NCBI GenBank assembly: GCA_021234155.1
Contig: JAJEKV010000015.1
Span: 4,783,194 to 4,847,193 of the forward strand
Source: Isoetes taiwanensis
Lineage: Eukaryota > Streptophyta > Lycopodiopsida > Isoetales > Isoetaceae
Direction of reading: 5' to 3'
Length of the DNA: 64,000 nucleotides
The notes below the pieces were generated by a model, which saw nothing but the letters and a program-made list of their open reading frames with translations, ran no database searches and had not been told where the DNA came from. Position numbers and translations under genes: made by a program. This document shows, in pieces, positions 43,146 to 55,422 of the stretch (position 1 is the stretch's first letter; every line of letters starts with the position of its first letter).

Positions 43146-46100
43146 ATAAGCACGCATATGATCGTGATTAAGAAGAATAAGCGGAAGCAAGTCCAGCCGC
43201 ATCTTTGCTTCCACACCCGGCTCTTCAAACATCATTAAAAATCTCTCTTACTGGCATCACGACAAAATGGTTTGCATTTCACAACCAATCTTGCATTAGG
43301 AACGCCAAGTATTCTTGCCCGAACCACGAACAACATGTGGAGTAATATGCAATGCACGTTAGTTATTAAAAAGAGAAAAACACAAGCAATGGAATGGACT
43401 AAAAATAGCATAGCGATTCACCTTAGCTAAATTATTGAAGCTACCAAATGTAACAAAACCATTCGCCAAAACCAGTGCTGGCATTCTCGGGTCCCGTGTC
43501 CAAATGAGGAGTAACATAAGAAGCAGCCATGCAACCTCACAAGCTTTTCTACATGTCTGCAAGAAGATAATCGGGTGTCAATTATGATGTGTTTTTCCAG
43601 TGGCAGTGTGTACAAATGTTGGAAAGCATTTGCTTCAAGATTGTGTCCACGCTATCATTAAGAATGTAGCAGGATTGCGATTGATCTTGTTCTGGATATG
43701 TCCAAAATTTGAAATGCCTGTTGTGGTAATAACAAACTCTCGAGATGCTGCATTTATTAGTATTGACACTGATTTCACACTCAGTATCTGATTTGTACGA
43801 GACAACAAATTATCATCTAAATAAATTTATTGTATATGATTTTCAAATACCCATATGCTTGCATTTGCTTCTTCTAGCATATACTTTCATATAAGAATCA
43901 GGACAAATTTGGTCCTGGGCATCTCTTGTACATATGTATCACCATCATCCAAATCAATCATTTGTATTTGATAGACTGAAGATGCACATAAGAGCAGAAC
44001 TTTTGAAACAATCTATATCTGCTACAATTCTTGCACCCTCTTCTTTCATTTGAACATGAAATGGGGAAGCATGCCTTTTCTCTTGCTTTGTTAAACGAAT
44101 ATTCGAGAATACATCCATAACTGAGAAGCAAAAGATAAGACTCTAGTAAATGCCATCACCAACCTTATATAGGACATTCCATGCCTTTATTACTTTGCTT
44201 CCAGAACAACAATACACTTAAATTCCCCTGTTTTTTACATGTGAGCCTCATAGAGATCCATTGATGCCATGTAATTAGCCATTAATCTCTTTGATGCCTA
44301 CACTAGCCGGTTCCTCGTACACATCCGGGGGTCCCTTATCCGCAAGGAATCCTTCCTCTCCAAGCGATCATCCATGATCTTCTCTTATAACCCGTTACCA
44401 GAAAAGAATAATCAAGAAAAGTTAAAAATTACTGCGGTGATCTTTGGCGGGGACATTTTTTCCAATTAACTCTTCAAGCAGCTAGTAGAAATCACCATTT
44501 GCAAATCGTCTTCCACCCACTTGTTTAACCTAAGCAAATGGATTAACGGCCGGAGAAGCGACCTTCACAACCAAGCAAAGAATGCGCTTGCGGGGAAGAG
44601 AATGTAATTGCATAGCATGTCCTAGCGTAAAGATGGTAGCAATCAATTTAACTGAAAGCACAATAAAACTACGAATAAACAAAGATGCGATGCAATCAAT
44701 TGAAATCTATGCACATACACTTAAAATCATTGGGGCAGCCACTTGTGGATCTAATGCAGTCCTAGTTTTGGAAGGCTACATAATATCTTTTTTTCATAGA
44801 ATAGCTGAACATCTTTGCAAAGTTTCAGCTATAAATATGAACATTTAATGCCCTACTCTATATTCTCCGCATCTCTCTTTGTGTAATGGCATCCGCAACA
44901 CATTTGCAATATATGCTTGAAGCAAGAGAACATAACTTGAAGGGCTTTAACTATGATGAGATTGAGCTGCGAATCAACTTAAGCTAGAGAAAGGCGCAGC
45001 TCAAATAGAAATCACCTACCAATAGATGAGCTGGTGTGTACAAAGCAACAAACGAGGTCTATTTTGCTAAGACCCATTCCATAATGATCGGCCTCATTGT
45101 ATCAAGCATGATAAACAATGTTTACAAAAGGACTCGTGAACGTGAGAATTTGTGACTAGAAAAAGACTTGTGTACTATTTATCTCATTTGCTATCTTCAC
45201 CTATCATTTTGTCATTTTGTCTCGCAAACAAAATGCTAGGGCAAACAAACAAATTCACATCTTCATAATTTACCTCGATTCAAGCCATGCATCCAAGCCA
45301 ATCCTAAAAATGTCAACAAAAAGTTAAATTAGAATGTAGAAAAAGCAGAGGAATTAGTAATGTAAGTCGAGAAGCGTTTTATTGGTGCAAAAATATACCT
45401 TTTTTTTTCTTCTTTAGAGTAGCATCAATGTCAAATGTAAGAAAAACAAAGGGCAATTTTTGCACCAATTAAATATTCATCATACAACGTAAGATGAAAA
45501 AGAAGGTACTCCATGATTGATCACCGGAAAAAAAAAAAAATAGTTAGCAAGATGGAAGCGAGTTGTTCATTACGCTTTCGTGAGATGAAAATCAAACTCT
45601 AAACTAGTCCAATCTAAAATCATATAGCCTACATTGGATATCAAATCATGGGCTGATCTAAAACAGAGAGGAACCAGAGAGGCGCATTCATAACTCGTAC
45701 CATACGGTTTTGCACGGATGGAGAGGGATTTGAACCCACAATGGTTGCATATCATTGCAAAAGTCCTCCTTCAAGCGAGACAAAATCAAGAACAAAAATT
45801 GCCAAAATCAGAAGCTCACCTACAAACAAATTGGGCAAAGGAATTCGACATCCAAAGCCTTGAATTTTTTCTCGGTGTTGGATCACAAAATGCCAAGACA
45901 ATGCGAGAAGATTGTTCTCAAATGCGCCCTTGATCTTCTTTAGCGAGAGAACCGAGACACCTTCCTTTACATTTTTCCCACGACGTGGCACGGATCGGAC
46001 CATACAATCTGCAAATCAAGGGCTTACATAATGCCACGCCGTCGGGAGCTGCAAAGCGAAGACTACCCGAGAACCATTCTCGCAATTCATCCCTAGCATA

Positions 46101-48432
46101 TGCTATCTTTGTTGATGCTAACCCCGATGAAAAAAACCAAACGCATTAAATTACATCAATCACGACCGGTTGCAAACATCTCCGAGACACATCCTCAAGC
46201 GGCAATCTTTGTGATGGAACTTGCACTTCATAGCTCTGAAGCAACAAACACAATGTCAACCCTCGAAATATTATAAAGAGAGTGCATGATGGGGCCGACT
46301 ACGAAGATAAAACCGAATGGATGGCGGACCCAATCTCTTATGTACTCCCTTGCGAGGCTAATTTCAATATTCAATAGTTGCTTAAGACTAAAAGTTGTTA
46401 ATCCCATTTAAAAGATCTTATATATGATGATAAAAAAATGGATATTGCACTCTTCGACTCATCCTTGATCAGCGATGCATAACCTTAATAAAGGACTCAA
46501 TCACTTACATTCTTCCCATTTTTGTATTAATTACTTACTCTAGAAAGAAAAGTTCCCACCACATTTGCAAAAGAAAGACTTACATGTGATGCCCAAAATA
46601 GACACTACTTCATTCTCCAGCTCATCCTTTGTCATTGTCATTGATGATATTGCAAGAAGCAAAAACAGGAAGATTTGGAGGCATATCGCCTAACAACATC
46701 GCAAGACAACACGTGGTGTTCATCAACAAGACAACACGTAGTGTTCATGTGCCCGCATAATATGTAGTCGAGGCACAAAAATAATATAATTATGAAGAAA
46801 TCAAAGACAATGTCATATAAACCATAAACCTTACAGTTTCCCACCAAAGCCGAAAGGCAGGCAAATATAAAACCGATGGGGATCTATGTGCTTCACCAAA
46901 TATATGAACAAGTGCTTCTTGGTGTTTTCGCGACCGGATCCGACAAAAGGGATGGAAGACCCAAAGAATGAGCGGAAACCTTCCAAACTCATGTAACACT
47001 GGCGGTCCTAAATGATCCCTCGAGCATAAAAAACATGAGCTTTTGAGACATCCGGGTCGCTGATACATAAAGCAATAGTGTGCAAAATAAATACCGTGCC
47101 CGGTTTAAATTGACGATATCAGAAATCGTGGCGGTATACTAATGGAAACGATGACCCACGACTAAATCGAGGCGTGAGTTGTTCTCGGCCCATCAGGTCT
47201 CTTCATCGATCAAAATTGAGCTTTTTTTTCGGAAGAGAGAACACAATAGATAGCCGCTCAAGAATTTGTTTTAGTTGCCCTTCAAGCATCCGCAACAACT
47301 TCGTAAAGTGGCCTTGCATAGACAATGGCACCCCTATGAGCTGCCGGAGTGATTGCGCACATTGCTTGCGTGAAGTGAGACTTATCAACATCAATCAAAA
47401 CCGATCATCACCGCTATAGACCTCGGGGATACTTCTCTCTAAAAGCACGCAATTGCTTGCCTGCAGACGTTACAAAGGGCCTTCAAATGCGCTCCCACGG
47501 TAACCAACACGGATGCCGCCAGTTCTTTACAAAGCTCAAAGAAGGAGCCTTGTCCCACTTTCTAGTATGAATGTTAAGAATGTTTCTAAATGCGCACGCA
47601 GTAACGAGAATGCAAAAAACGATCGCTCGAATCGTATAGTGACCCCAACAGTCGATTGGGTCACGGAATTTTCGAGCAACAATGCCACAATTTACGTGCA
47701 TGACCATTAATGGTAACCCTTGGATAAATCTAAAGAGATTAAATGCTCAAATAAACCAAAGTCCCAGATTAAATCACAAATTCTAATGGTATAGATCAAA
47801 GGCATCAAATAAGGGCCACGCTTGATCGGTCATTAATTTTTCTTGCCACCTCGGCATTTATTGCATTTAATATTCGAGGGCTAAATCTTGACCATTAATT
47901 GAAGACTTTTCGACGGTCTAGATTAAAAAGCCCCAAAGGAAAGGGCTTTTGATCCAAACCATCGATCTCAAACATGGGCGGTGGAGACGGCGACACCTCA
48001 ATGTCTTATATATAAGGGGTGCTTGGTGGATTGAGGTGGCTTCGTCAGGACCGTTGGATCTCACAATCTAAACCATCGGCATTTTTACACCTCCTGCGTC
48101 TAGATTCAAATAATTGTATATATATAATGTATATATATATATATATATATAATACACTATTTTTTTAAGGTAAACCCCCATTCACTCACATGTTATATGC
48201 GCCTAAACTATGTGACATCCCCGGCTTTGGAAGGAAGTTGGAAAGCTATTTGATCTTGTTTAGCTCTAAGCACATCCAATATTGAACTAAGTTCCTTGTT
48301 ACTAGCAGAGGGTAATATTTGAAGTGCAGCATCAACACGAGCGAGCCTTGCTGAACCAGAGACATGTTTTTAAATCCAATCTGAGAATGACATGCGTGAA
48401 ATCCTTGCCACAAAATCAGAAGTATGTCAGGC
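43146..48432. other. Unassigned region
   Basis: About 5.3 kb with no recognised gene or element end. The most protein-like frames are 47394-47203 minus (QCAQSLRQLIGVPLSMQGHF, then a Leu/Lys-rich coil) and 44582-44848 plus, but neither has a supported start, splice pattern or family. On the minus strand near 45690-45750 a TGGGTTCAAATCCCTCTCC phrase resembles a tRNA T-arm and acceptor, without a convincing cloverleaf. A-runs at 45527-45540 and a TATATAAGG near 48009 are the only other notable signals. Confidence 0.35.
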
Positions 48433-48645
48433 TCAAGGAGCAGCATGTCCATGAGAGACATCTACAGCAGCTGCTTGACTAACATGGACCAAAGGGATAT
48501 CAACAGATTTAGAAAGAGGTGGAAAGTGCTGCAAATCCACACTAGTATTAACAGGAACTTGATCAAAAGCAAGAGGATTGATGCGAAAATTATTTGTCAA
48601 GGTAAGAGGTGGCAAAGAAGAATGTATTTTCTGCACATAGGAAGA
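48433..48645 (-). pseudogene. ORF interrupted by the CACTA element (3' side)
   Basis: A minus-strand frame reads SYVQKIHSSLPPLTLTNNF onward to a stop near 48433. On the other side of the element, 60343 to 60264 minus reads MANPSLPASGSRSSTTVASK then LVDGGAP. Removing the element and one AGA target copy joins them, apart from one base. The style (SYVQ..SLPPLT) resembles the start of plant LINE ORF1 proteins, but this is a weak call. Confidence 0.35.
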
Positions 48646-48664
48646 CACTACAAGAGAATGATGG

Positions 48665-49110
48665 TTAAACGTCATAACATTAGTCAGAGAGCCTTTGTAA
48701 AATAGACAAGTGCCCAAACCATATTCCTGACGAATGAAGTGACGAGTTTTATCTGACGAATATTAGTCAGAATATTAGTCAGAAGATTAGTCAGAGTAAA
48801 AGTCATGTTATTAGTTATATGTTTAGTCAGTTTCTTAGTCAACAATTTAGTCAGATGACTAGTCAATGTAATAGACAGAATCTTATTTTGTTAGTCAGTT
48901 ACTTAGTCAGTTTATTAAATAGCTAATTAGTCAGCTAATTAGGTACGTAATTAGTCAATGTATTACTTAGATATTTAGTCATGATATTAGTCAGATACTT
49001 AGTCAAATCCTTAGTCAAAAAATTCGTCATAGAAATAGTTAGAATATGGGTCAATTATTAGTCGAGGCGGTTGGTCGCAATAGTCGGACAATCAACAAAG
49101 TTATTTGGCC
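48665..49110 (+). repeat. CACTA left subterminal repeats (TTAGTCA)
   Basis: More than 15 copies of (A/T)TAGTCAG or close variants, all in plus orientation, with a few GACGA variants near 48730. In En/Spm-type elements such arrays bind the TNPA-type protein and are needed for excision. Confidence 0.85.
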
Positions 49111-49423
49111 ACAATGACATTAGTTATTAGTCGTAATAACATCAAGATATAATTCTATTAACATTCGTTACAATACACATAACAGCAATTAATATTTGTT
49201 ACAACAGATAAAATCGAATAAAATGCAATGACATTTGTGAACAACAGATACAATAAAATAAAAGGCAAAATATAAAGATAAAGACTTGATTACAAATAAG
49301 TAGTCATTACAAGTAGTCAAAACTTAAGACTTGATTACAAATCAGGAGTCATTAAAGATAGTAAGAGCAAAGTGTTAGAAACACATCAAAACTTGAAGAG
49401 TTCACATCTTGCGAGTACTCATG

Positions 49424-52240
49424 TCAGCCTCTTGTCTTTCGAAGTGACTTATATTGCGCAATGTTCCGTGCAATAGTCCCATCTACAAATTCAGAACCCA
49501 AATTTCTGCTAAGTCCTCGAGTCTTGCTCTTCTTCCCTTTTTTTGTCGATGTGGATGCATTATCACTTCTCTTGCTGCCCTCCTCCACATCATTTCTCTT
49601 CTTCATAATCATCTCTTCCATACTCCTTGCACTCTCCAATCCCTTCTCCATAACTGCGTCGTAGAAGGCATCAATGTCAGCAGCATCTTCATGTGGCAAA
49701 TCAGGAGCATCTACACGACAATTTAACTCCACCGCAATCCCCACATCATCTTCCACATCTTCCACTCTAATCTCCTCTACTCCTTCCACTTCTTGCTCAC
49801 CTCCATCAATTACATGGGCATTCTCACCTTCCCTCAACGACATGGGTGGCTCGCCTTCTAGATCCACATGAGCTAGTGCTTCTTCTTCCCTTCCTTCGAT
49901 CTTGAAATGCCTTGGTGTTTGCTTCCTAAAACGTAAGTTGTTTAAGATGAGAGACGAATATATCAGAATGCTACAAAGTAGAAATTACCTTCAATTGTTT
50001 TCTTCTTCGCTGCTTATTCTTCCTCTCGCCCTTCTTCCCTAAGAAATGCAACGCCAAACTACAAAAGAACAAAAAATCAGAAATTTTGAGCTCTCACATT
50101 TGATCGAAAGAACAAAAAATCAGAAATTAGAACTAAACAAAACGAATACAAAAGCTTACATTTCCGTGAATTCTCCCTTCGGCAATTAGAGATTCTCGAT
50201 ATGCCCCTCATGATCTCTTCTTCTTTATCACGCCATAGTTGTTGCGTAAGGGTAAGCACCCCAATCTCTTCGAACTACATAAGATAAAAAAATAGAGTTA
50301 GTCAAGAAAAATCTTTGATCCAATCTTTGTTAACATATCGTTCTTCTCATCTAAATTCCGAGGGGAGATATTAGCCATTGTCTGATGCAATGAGATTAAG
50401 TAAAGTAAGATTTCCAAGCCAACTTGAAATTCTGCCAGTTAACATGTTAGAAGACAGATCCAAAGAACTGAGACTTTAGTTACAGTCCACTGTGGCAAAA
50501 GCTTTGTGCACGGGAAATTCTTGCATGGCCAAAAGTACAGGTTAAGAATATGGAAATACAGCCTTACCTTGTAGCAGACTCTTGCTATAAACCAGCACCA
50601 TTTGTTGTGAAACCATTTATGAATAAAAAGGGAAGATCTATGGAGTATGCAGAATTCTGCCAGCTGAGTGGAGAACCTCAAGCAGATGATCTTGGGCCAG
50701 ATATTTTTTTGAATAATAACTCTTCTGCTCAAGTTCATACGCTGACTGGTGCAGCAGAGATAGGCAGGTCGGTAAGAGACTCATTATTTAGAGATTGGCT
50801 TGAAAGGAGAGGGGCAGTGTGATGATGCTTGAACACATAAGTAAGGCATATGGAATGCATACTGTGACACGAGATAGGCAACCTAAGCTCACACATATGG
50901 GATCTCATGGTCTCTTTTGAGTTTGGCCAATTTTCTTGGGCTGTCCGCAGAGAATCCACTTGCGGAAGCTGACAGGAGTTCTTTGCACATTTCTGTAGCC
51001 TTGTACGCGAGGATCTGAGCTTCCATTACTAAAACATTTTGGATTATATAAAAGACAAAAAGCTTTAGGGAGAGGACAGCAGAAGCTAGTAAATGAAGAA
51101 TGAAGCATGTTATTTGCAAAGAAACATGGTATTCAGTCAATGTATTTGCAAAGAAACATAGTACTTACATAATCCGGCAAATGATTCCAAAGATGTCCCC
51201 GCCCGCCCCTTCTTTTTCGCCATTAGGTTTTCTTTTTTGCCACCGCCTTTTTCTCAAGCAGGTGACGTGGCTTCTTTTTATCTCGCAAGAAATCTGTCCC
51301 CACAAAAGATCTTTAACGTGGTTTGGGGCTATTTTCTTATTACTCCTACGCAACCAATCCCTACACAACATGACAACAATGTTAAATAATGAAGAAAAAA
51401 ATAAAACATGATAAAATACAATAGTAGCTTACTTCCAATGATTGAATATTCGAAGCTGCCCTCTTTAGTATATCGTAAGCAAATAAACCTTTACCAAAAC
51501 GCTTCCCATGTGTCTCACTAGTCTCTTTTTGGAGATCTCATCCACCTTCTTCCAATCTTTATCAATCTCTCGTACAAAATACTTTCACCGCATGGCCGAG
51601 GGGTCAGCTTCCATGTCCGTCCATTCTCATCTAGATGTATCTCCCCTCCTTGCACCATAGTCACCTATAATATACAACTAATAGTTATTAATAATAATGC
51701 ACAATAAAATATAATAATATCTTGTCCAACAATGCATTCACAAAATGCAAATAAGCATCTACCTTTTCCTCTTTAGGAAGACGAATTAAAAGTAACTTCA
51801 TAATCTTCATTTGGCTCCTCGTCCCCTCATCACTTGGCGCTATCATCCGCTTTTTCATCTTCTTCTTCATTCTCACTTGTCGGGCGCATTAATGGATCTT
51901 ACACTCGTGGATTTCTCACCTGCGACAACAAATGAAAGGACAAAAGTTAGCAAGTGCATCTTTAAAACATGAAGTGGTTCACCAAATACCTTGATCTTCT
52001 CTCGGTTTTTGGACAAGCCTGAACCTCGCCCTTCCATTAGAGGTCCGGCGACGGAGTACCAATATGTGCAAGCCGCTTGTCAAGGGCTGCCTTAAATTTA
52101 ATCAAGTCTGAATGCTCCATTTCTCCAACGATTCTAGTGATGTCCATAGAATCCTCTTCCTCACTATCCTCATGTCTTGTTCGTGGAGGTTTCCCCGCTT
52201 TTTTGAGCTCTCCCTTGGAGCCACTAAAACCATAAGCCAA
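49424..52240 (-). pseudogene. Divergent CACTA gene, TNPA-like position, exons uncertain
   Basis: A series of minus-strand frames runs away from the TNP2 gene. 52240-52037 encodes MAYGFSGSKGELKKAGKPPR with the helical DITRIVGEMEHSDLIKFKAA. 51640-51440 contains IDKDWKKVDEISKKRLVRHM, resembling the short helical domain of plant Ptta/En-Spm second-ORF proteins. 50300-50077 includes QQLWRDKEEEIMRG, and 49867-49424 is an acidic then basic 147-residue tail (STKKGKKSKTRG). Splice junctions could not be assigned with confidence and frames are broken. Location beside the subterminal repeats fits a TNPA-like DNA-binding protein, but family assignment is inferred. Confidence 0.4.
50460..50822 (+). pseudogene. 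PIF/Harbinger-like DDE nuclease fragment
   Basis: A plus-strand frame reads LWQKLCAREILAWPKVQVKN, then MEIQPYLVADSCYKPAPFVV, then KPFMN. This matches the block around the second catalytic Asp of Harbinger-type DDE nucleases (pYLlgDsaY..aPf). It ends AAEIGRSVRDSLFRDWLERR before a stop at 50822, like the C-terminal end of that domain. Only the 3' third is present, and it interrupts the divergent minus-strand gene, so it is a nested or captured fragment. Confidence 0.55.
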
Positions 52241-54210
52241 TAGTTAGATTAAGAAAAAGTCCGGCGAACAAATAAGTGGACAAGATAAGTGCATCCGAAG
52301 GATAAGTGGACAAGATAAGTGCATATAATCTTGAAGGAAATGACTTAATCTTGTAAGTAAAAGCCTCCAGCCAGTTTTTATCGTTACTAGATAGTTAACT
52401 TTGCGTAAGACTTCTACAAGCATAGCCTCATGTGCTCTCTTCAAACATTGCACCTCGATGGTTTTTCTTAACATGCTATCGAAACAAAGGATGCGCCATA
52501 TTCTTCTAGCGTAATATATGCGAGATAAGACACCAAATTAAACAAGATCGGCCGAAGCCTGGTGCCTTTTCCTCGACTCTCTTTTTACTTACCATTACCG
52601 CAACTCAGTCAGTATTCCTTATGCTTCTCCTTATCATCTCCTCGAAAATCTCAACTTTCCAAAAGCCGGGCCTATTTGTAAGTGTGTATTTTTATTTAAA
52701 TTAGAGTTAGATAGTTTACCCCGATTGGGTTTTGGTATGTGGCATTAATTCCGCAGCTCAAATCTCGTGGTTATTTCTCCTGCCTAAATGGAGCTACATC
52801 CATATCTCATAAGCTTACGGAATTGTGGCGGCTGTATGTGAATGGCATGCTATTGAAGTTTGCAACACACCTTCTGAAGAATTCCCATATGGTCCACTAG
52901 AATTTTCCAGAGGTCGGTCAGGCACTAGGTAAGCTCATTTCCATATCTCCAAAAGCCTGCCAGTTAAAGATATATAATACTAAATTGACTCCATCGTTGA
53001 TGCCAGTTAAGGAACGGGTCTTTTTCATAGTGTTCGTGAAGCAGATAATACAACACTTAGAACAGCAATCTTGAAGAACTGAGCTCTGGATCTAGATCGA
53101 ATGCATCCATACGAATCGCGAGACCTCTTATTCATTGGGTATTTCTTCAATGAAAGAGATGGAAGGCGCGCTGGAAGGGAAGGCAGATAAAAAAAAAATA
53201 ACTTAGGGTTAAAAAATGCTTACTTATTACGTCTCCCTCTTTCTCTTTCTAGCTTAACCTTGCTCGGTATTCTTGCTCGAAGATTGGGCCTGCCTCTCTC
53301 TCTCAAGCTTAATCTCGATCGTAGCCTCGATCTCCATCAAGAAAGCAAACGCCGGTGAATTTGGCATATGGATTATTTTAGGTAAGAGAAAATGAAGATT
53401 AAAGAACGCCACTTTTTTATCCCCTTTTTATTTTTATCCCCTTTTTTTCCGACGCTTTATTAGACACCAAATTCGTCACTATCCATTCTATTACAGTTTT
53501 ATCACTACAACTATTGAAGTACTTATATGTTATTCTAATGGGTTTGACAAATATAACACACTGGTTTTATGCATCAAGCCAAGCTTTTGCATAAATATGT
53601 TCACAAGATGTTCCCCATAAGGCTAACTAGCATTACATGTTCCCCATAGTTGTACCAAAGTTGTGCCATTCTAGTGTAAAGAAAATTGCACTAGGAATTT
53701 GTAATTGGCTGGCATGCTTGCTTTGCAAATTGTCCCCGCGACATGCCATGCCACCTATGTATTATGTAACGTCACCGTTGATCAACAAAATACCTAGTTG
53801 CTAAACACGTGTCCAATATTAAAATGCTTGTATTTTATTATTGTTATATATGTGTGTTCATTGTTAAAATGCTTGTATATTTTTTATTGTTATGTGTGTG
53901 TTAGTGGGTTATGTACTATTGGGTTTTTTGGTGTGGCTTATATTCCGCAAGACATTCAATGACTCCGCCATGAGCACCCCAAAGGCCTCCGCAATGAATG
54001 CATCCGGGCACCTCCGAAAGCAACCTAGCAACTCCGCTTATGAGCACCTCCGAAAGCATCCCAAAGGGCTCCACTTCGTCGACCAATAAATCTTCAACGC
54101 CGCCTATTGATGAGCTTCGAGCATTAAGGTTTTGATCTCTCTAACTCTTTCTCTCTCATTTTGGTTTGGGCAGCCATTTGATCACTTGGGTATTTATCTT
54201 TTGCCTATAG
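52241..54210. other. CACTA central spacer
   Basis: Between the divergent gene and the TNP2 5' exon. It includes a short tandem duplication GGACAAGATAAGTGCAT (about 52275-52322). It should contain the bidirectional promoter region, but I see no diagnostic element. A plus-strand frame with repeated EHLRKHPKG / GHLRKQPSN near 53990-54090 may be a decayed leader exon. Confidence 0.35.
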
Positions 54211-54580
54211 AAATGAAACTTCTTCATCTTCCGCATCAAGAAAAAGACAAGCAACAAAAACTTGGCTTCGAGATGATCCATTGGAGCGACTTGCTAGGCA
54301 GTATGACAACTGTTGGTGCAAACAATGCAAAGGCACTAGCAGAAGAATGTATACCACGAGACGAGATCACAAAATGAAGTACGGCTTGATGCCAAATGCT
54401 CCACCTCCGTCCGACCTTGAGTTAAATGCACGACAAGAAGCAGATGAGGTAAAACTATGTATTACGCATTTCTATTATTTATTTCGTACAATATTCTAAT
54501 CCTCTTTTAATATATACGACTTGTCATAGTATTTGGACATGCTTCACAAAAATCCGTAACTTGTCGGAGACATAGCCCCC

Positions 54581-55422
54581 GTGTCATCTAGATCATCGAG
54601 TCCGCCACCCCGGTATTCTAGAAGTTCTAGTTCTAGTTCAAAAGAGACTCGTGAAGTTGAGAGAGGTCGCGACGAGGGGAAGTACAAGGCTACAAAACTT
54701 AAGAACCATTTCAAGAAAAGCTTGCATAGCCTTGTTCATGCATGTGAAACAAAAGACTACATGGTCGAACAACTCCCCCCCTCACCTTAGAGCCTCTATT
54801 GTTCCATTTGTTCGATCATCCCTAGGCTGTTGGGAAGGGAACCTCCCAATGTTGAAAGAGTTTATATATTGGGGTCACAAGTACATGATTGCACCTTCTT
54901 TAGAAATACCGGTAAGCGGAAGGGGTTTGTACATAATGGAGCACGGAAGGTCCCATCCGACACTCGACGTGTTGATGGTGTTTGGCGGACCAAAGTATCC
55001 TTGGGGTTTATGGCATAAACTTGCTTTTTTATGCCTAGTATGTCTACTTATGCCATGGCATTGAATGCGCATCTTTGAGTGAGCAGAGATTGTGGAGAAC
55101 ATACCCCACGCGCTAGGCGCCGATATACATTGATGGATCTACCAAGTGTTCATGGAAATATTGCAAAACTTATAAATAGCTCTCGTGGTCATCCCAATTA
55201 ACAAATGCGTAATTTGAAGAGACTACGTAATATGATCCGTGTTACATGAATGGGTATGTTGGACCGCATGTGAGAGTTTGTGCCATACGCAACCTCCGTC
55301 CTGGAGAGGAATTGTTTGTCAACTATCCTTTCAAAAGAGAGACCCCAAGGCGAGTAGAACGTAAGAAGCGTGGTGAACCAATTGTTGTGCCCTATGGAAG
55401 GAAGCGTTGCCTAGATTCATAG
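54581..55422 (+). pseudogene. SET-domain fragment inside the CACTA element
   Basis: The interval between the first TNP2 exon and the main transposase exons carries a different protein. A Ser/Arg-rich leader (SSRSSSPPPRYSRSSSSSSK) precedes a block with NTGKRKGFVHNGARK near 54900. GNIAKLINSSRGHPN follows at about 55150-55195, then VCAIRNLRPGEELFVNYPF near 55275-55335 and a basic tail ending RKRCLDS and a stop. GN..(K/R).IN.S...PN followed by GEELFV.Y is the signature order of SET lysine methyltransferase domains. Frames shift at least twice. It may be a captured host gene fragment, or an exon of a CACTA-specific protein. Confidence 0.5.

Noticed and set aside
45690-45760. Possible plastid-type serine tRNA on the minus strand
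   Set aside because: Only a T-arm and acceptor-like 3' half (GGGTTCAAATCCCTCTCC) is visible. D and anticodon arms do not pair, so no tRNA gene was called.
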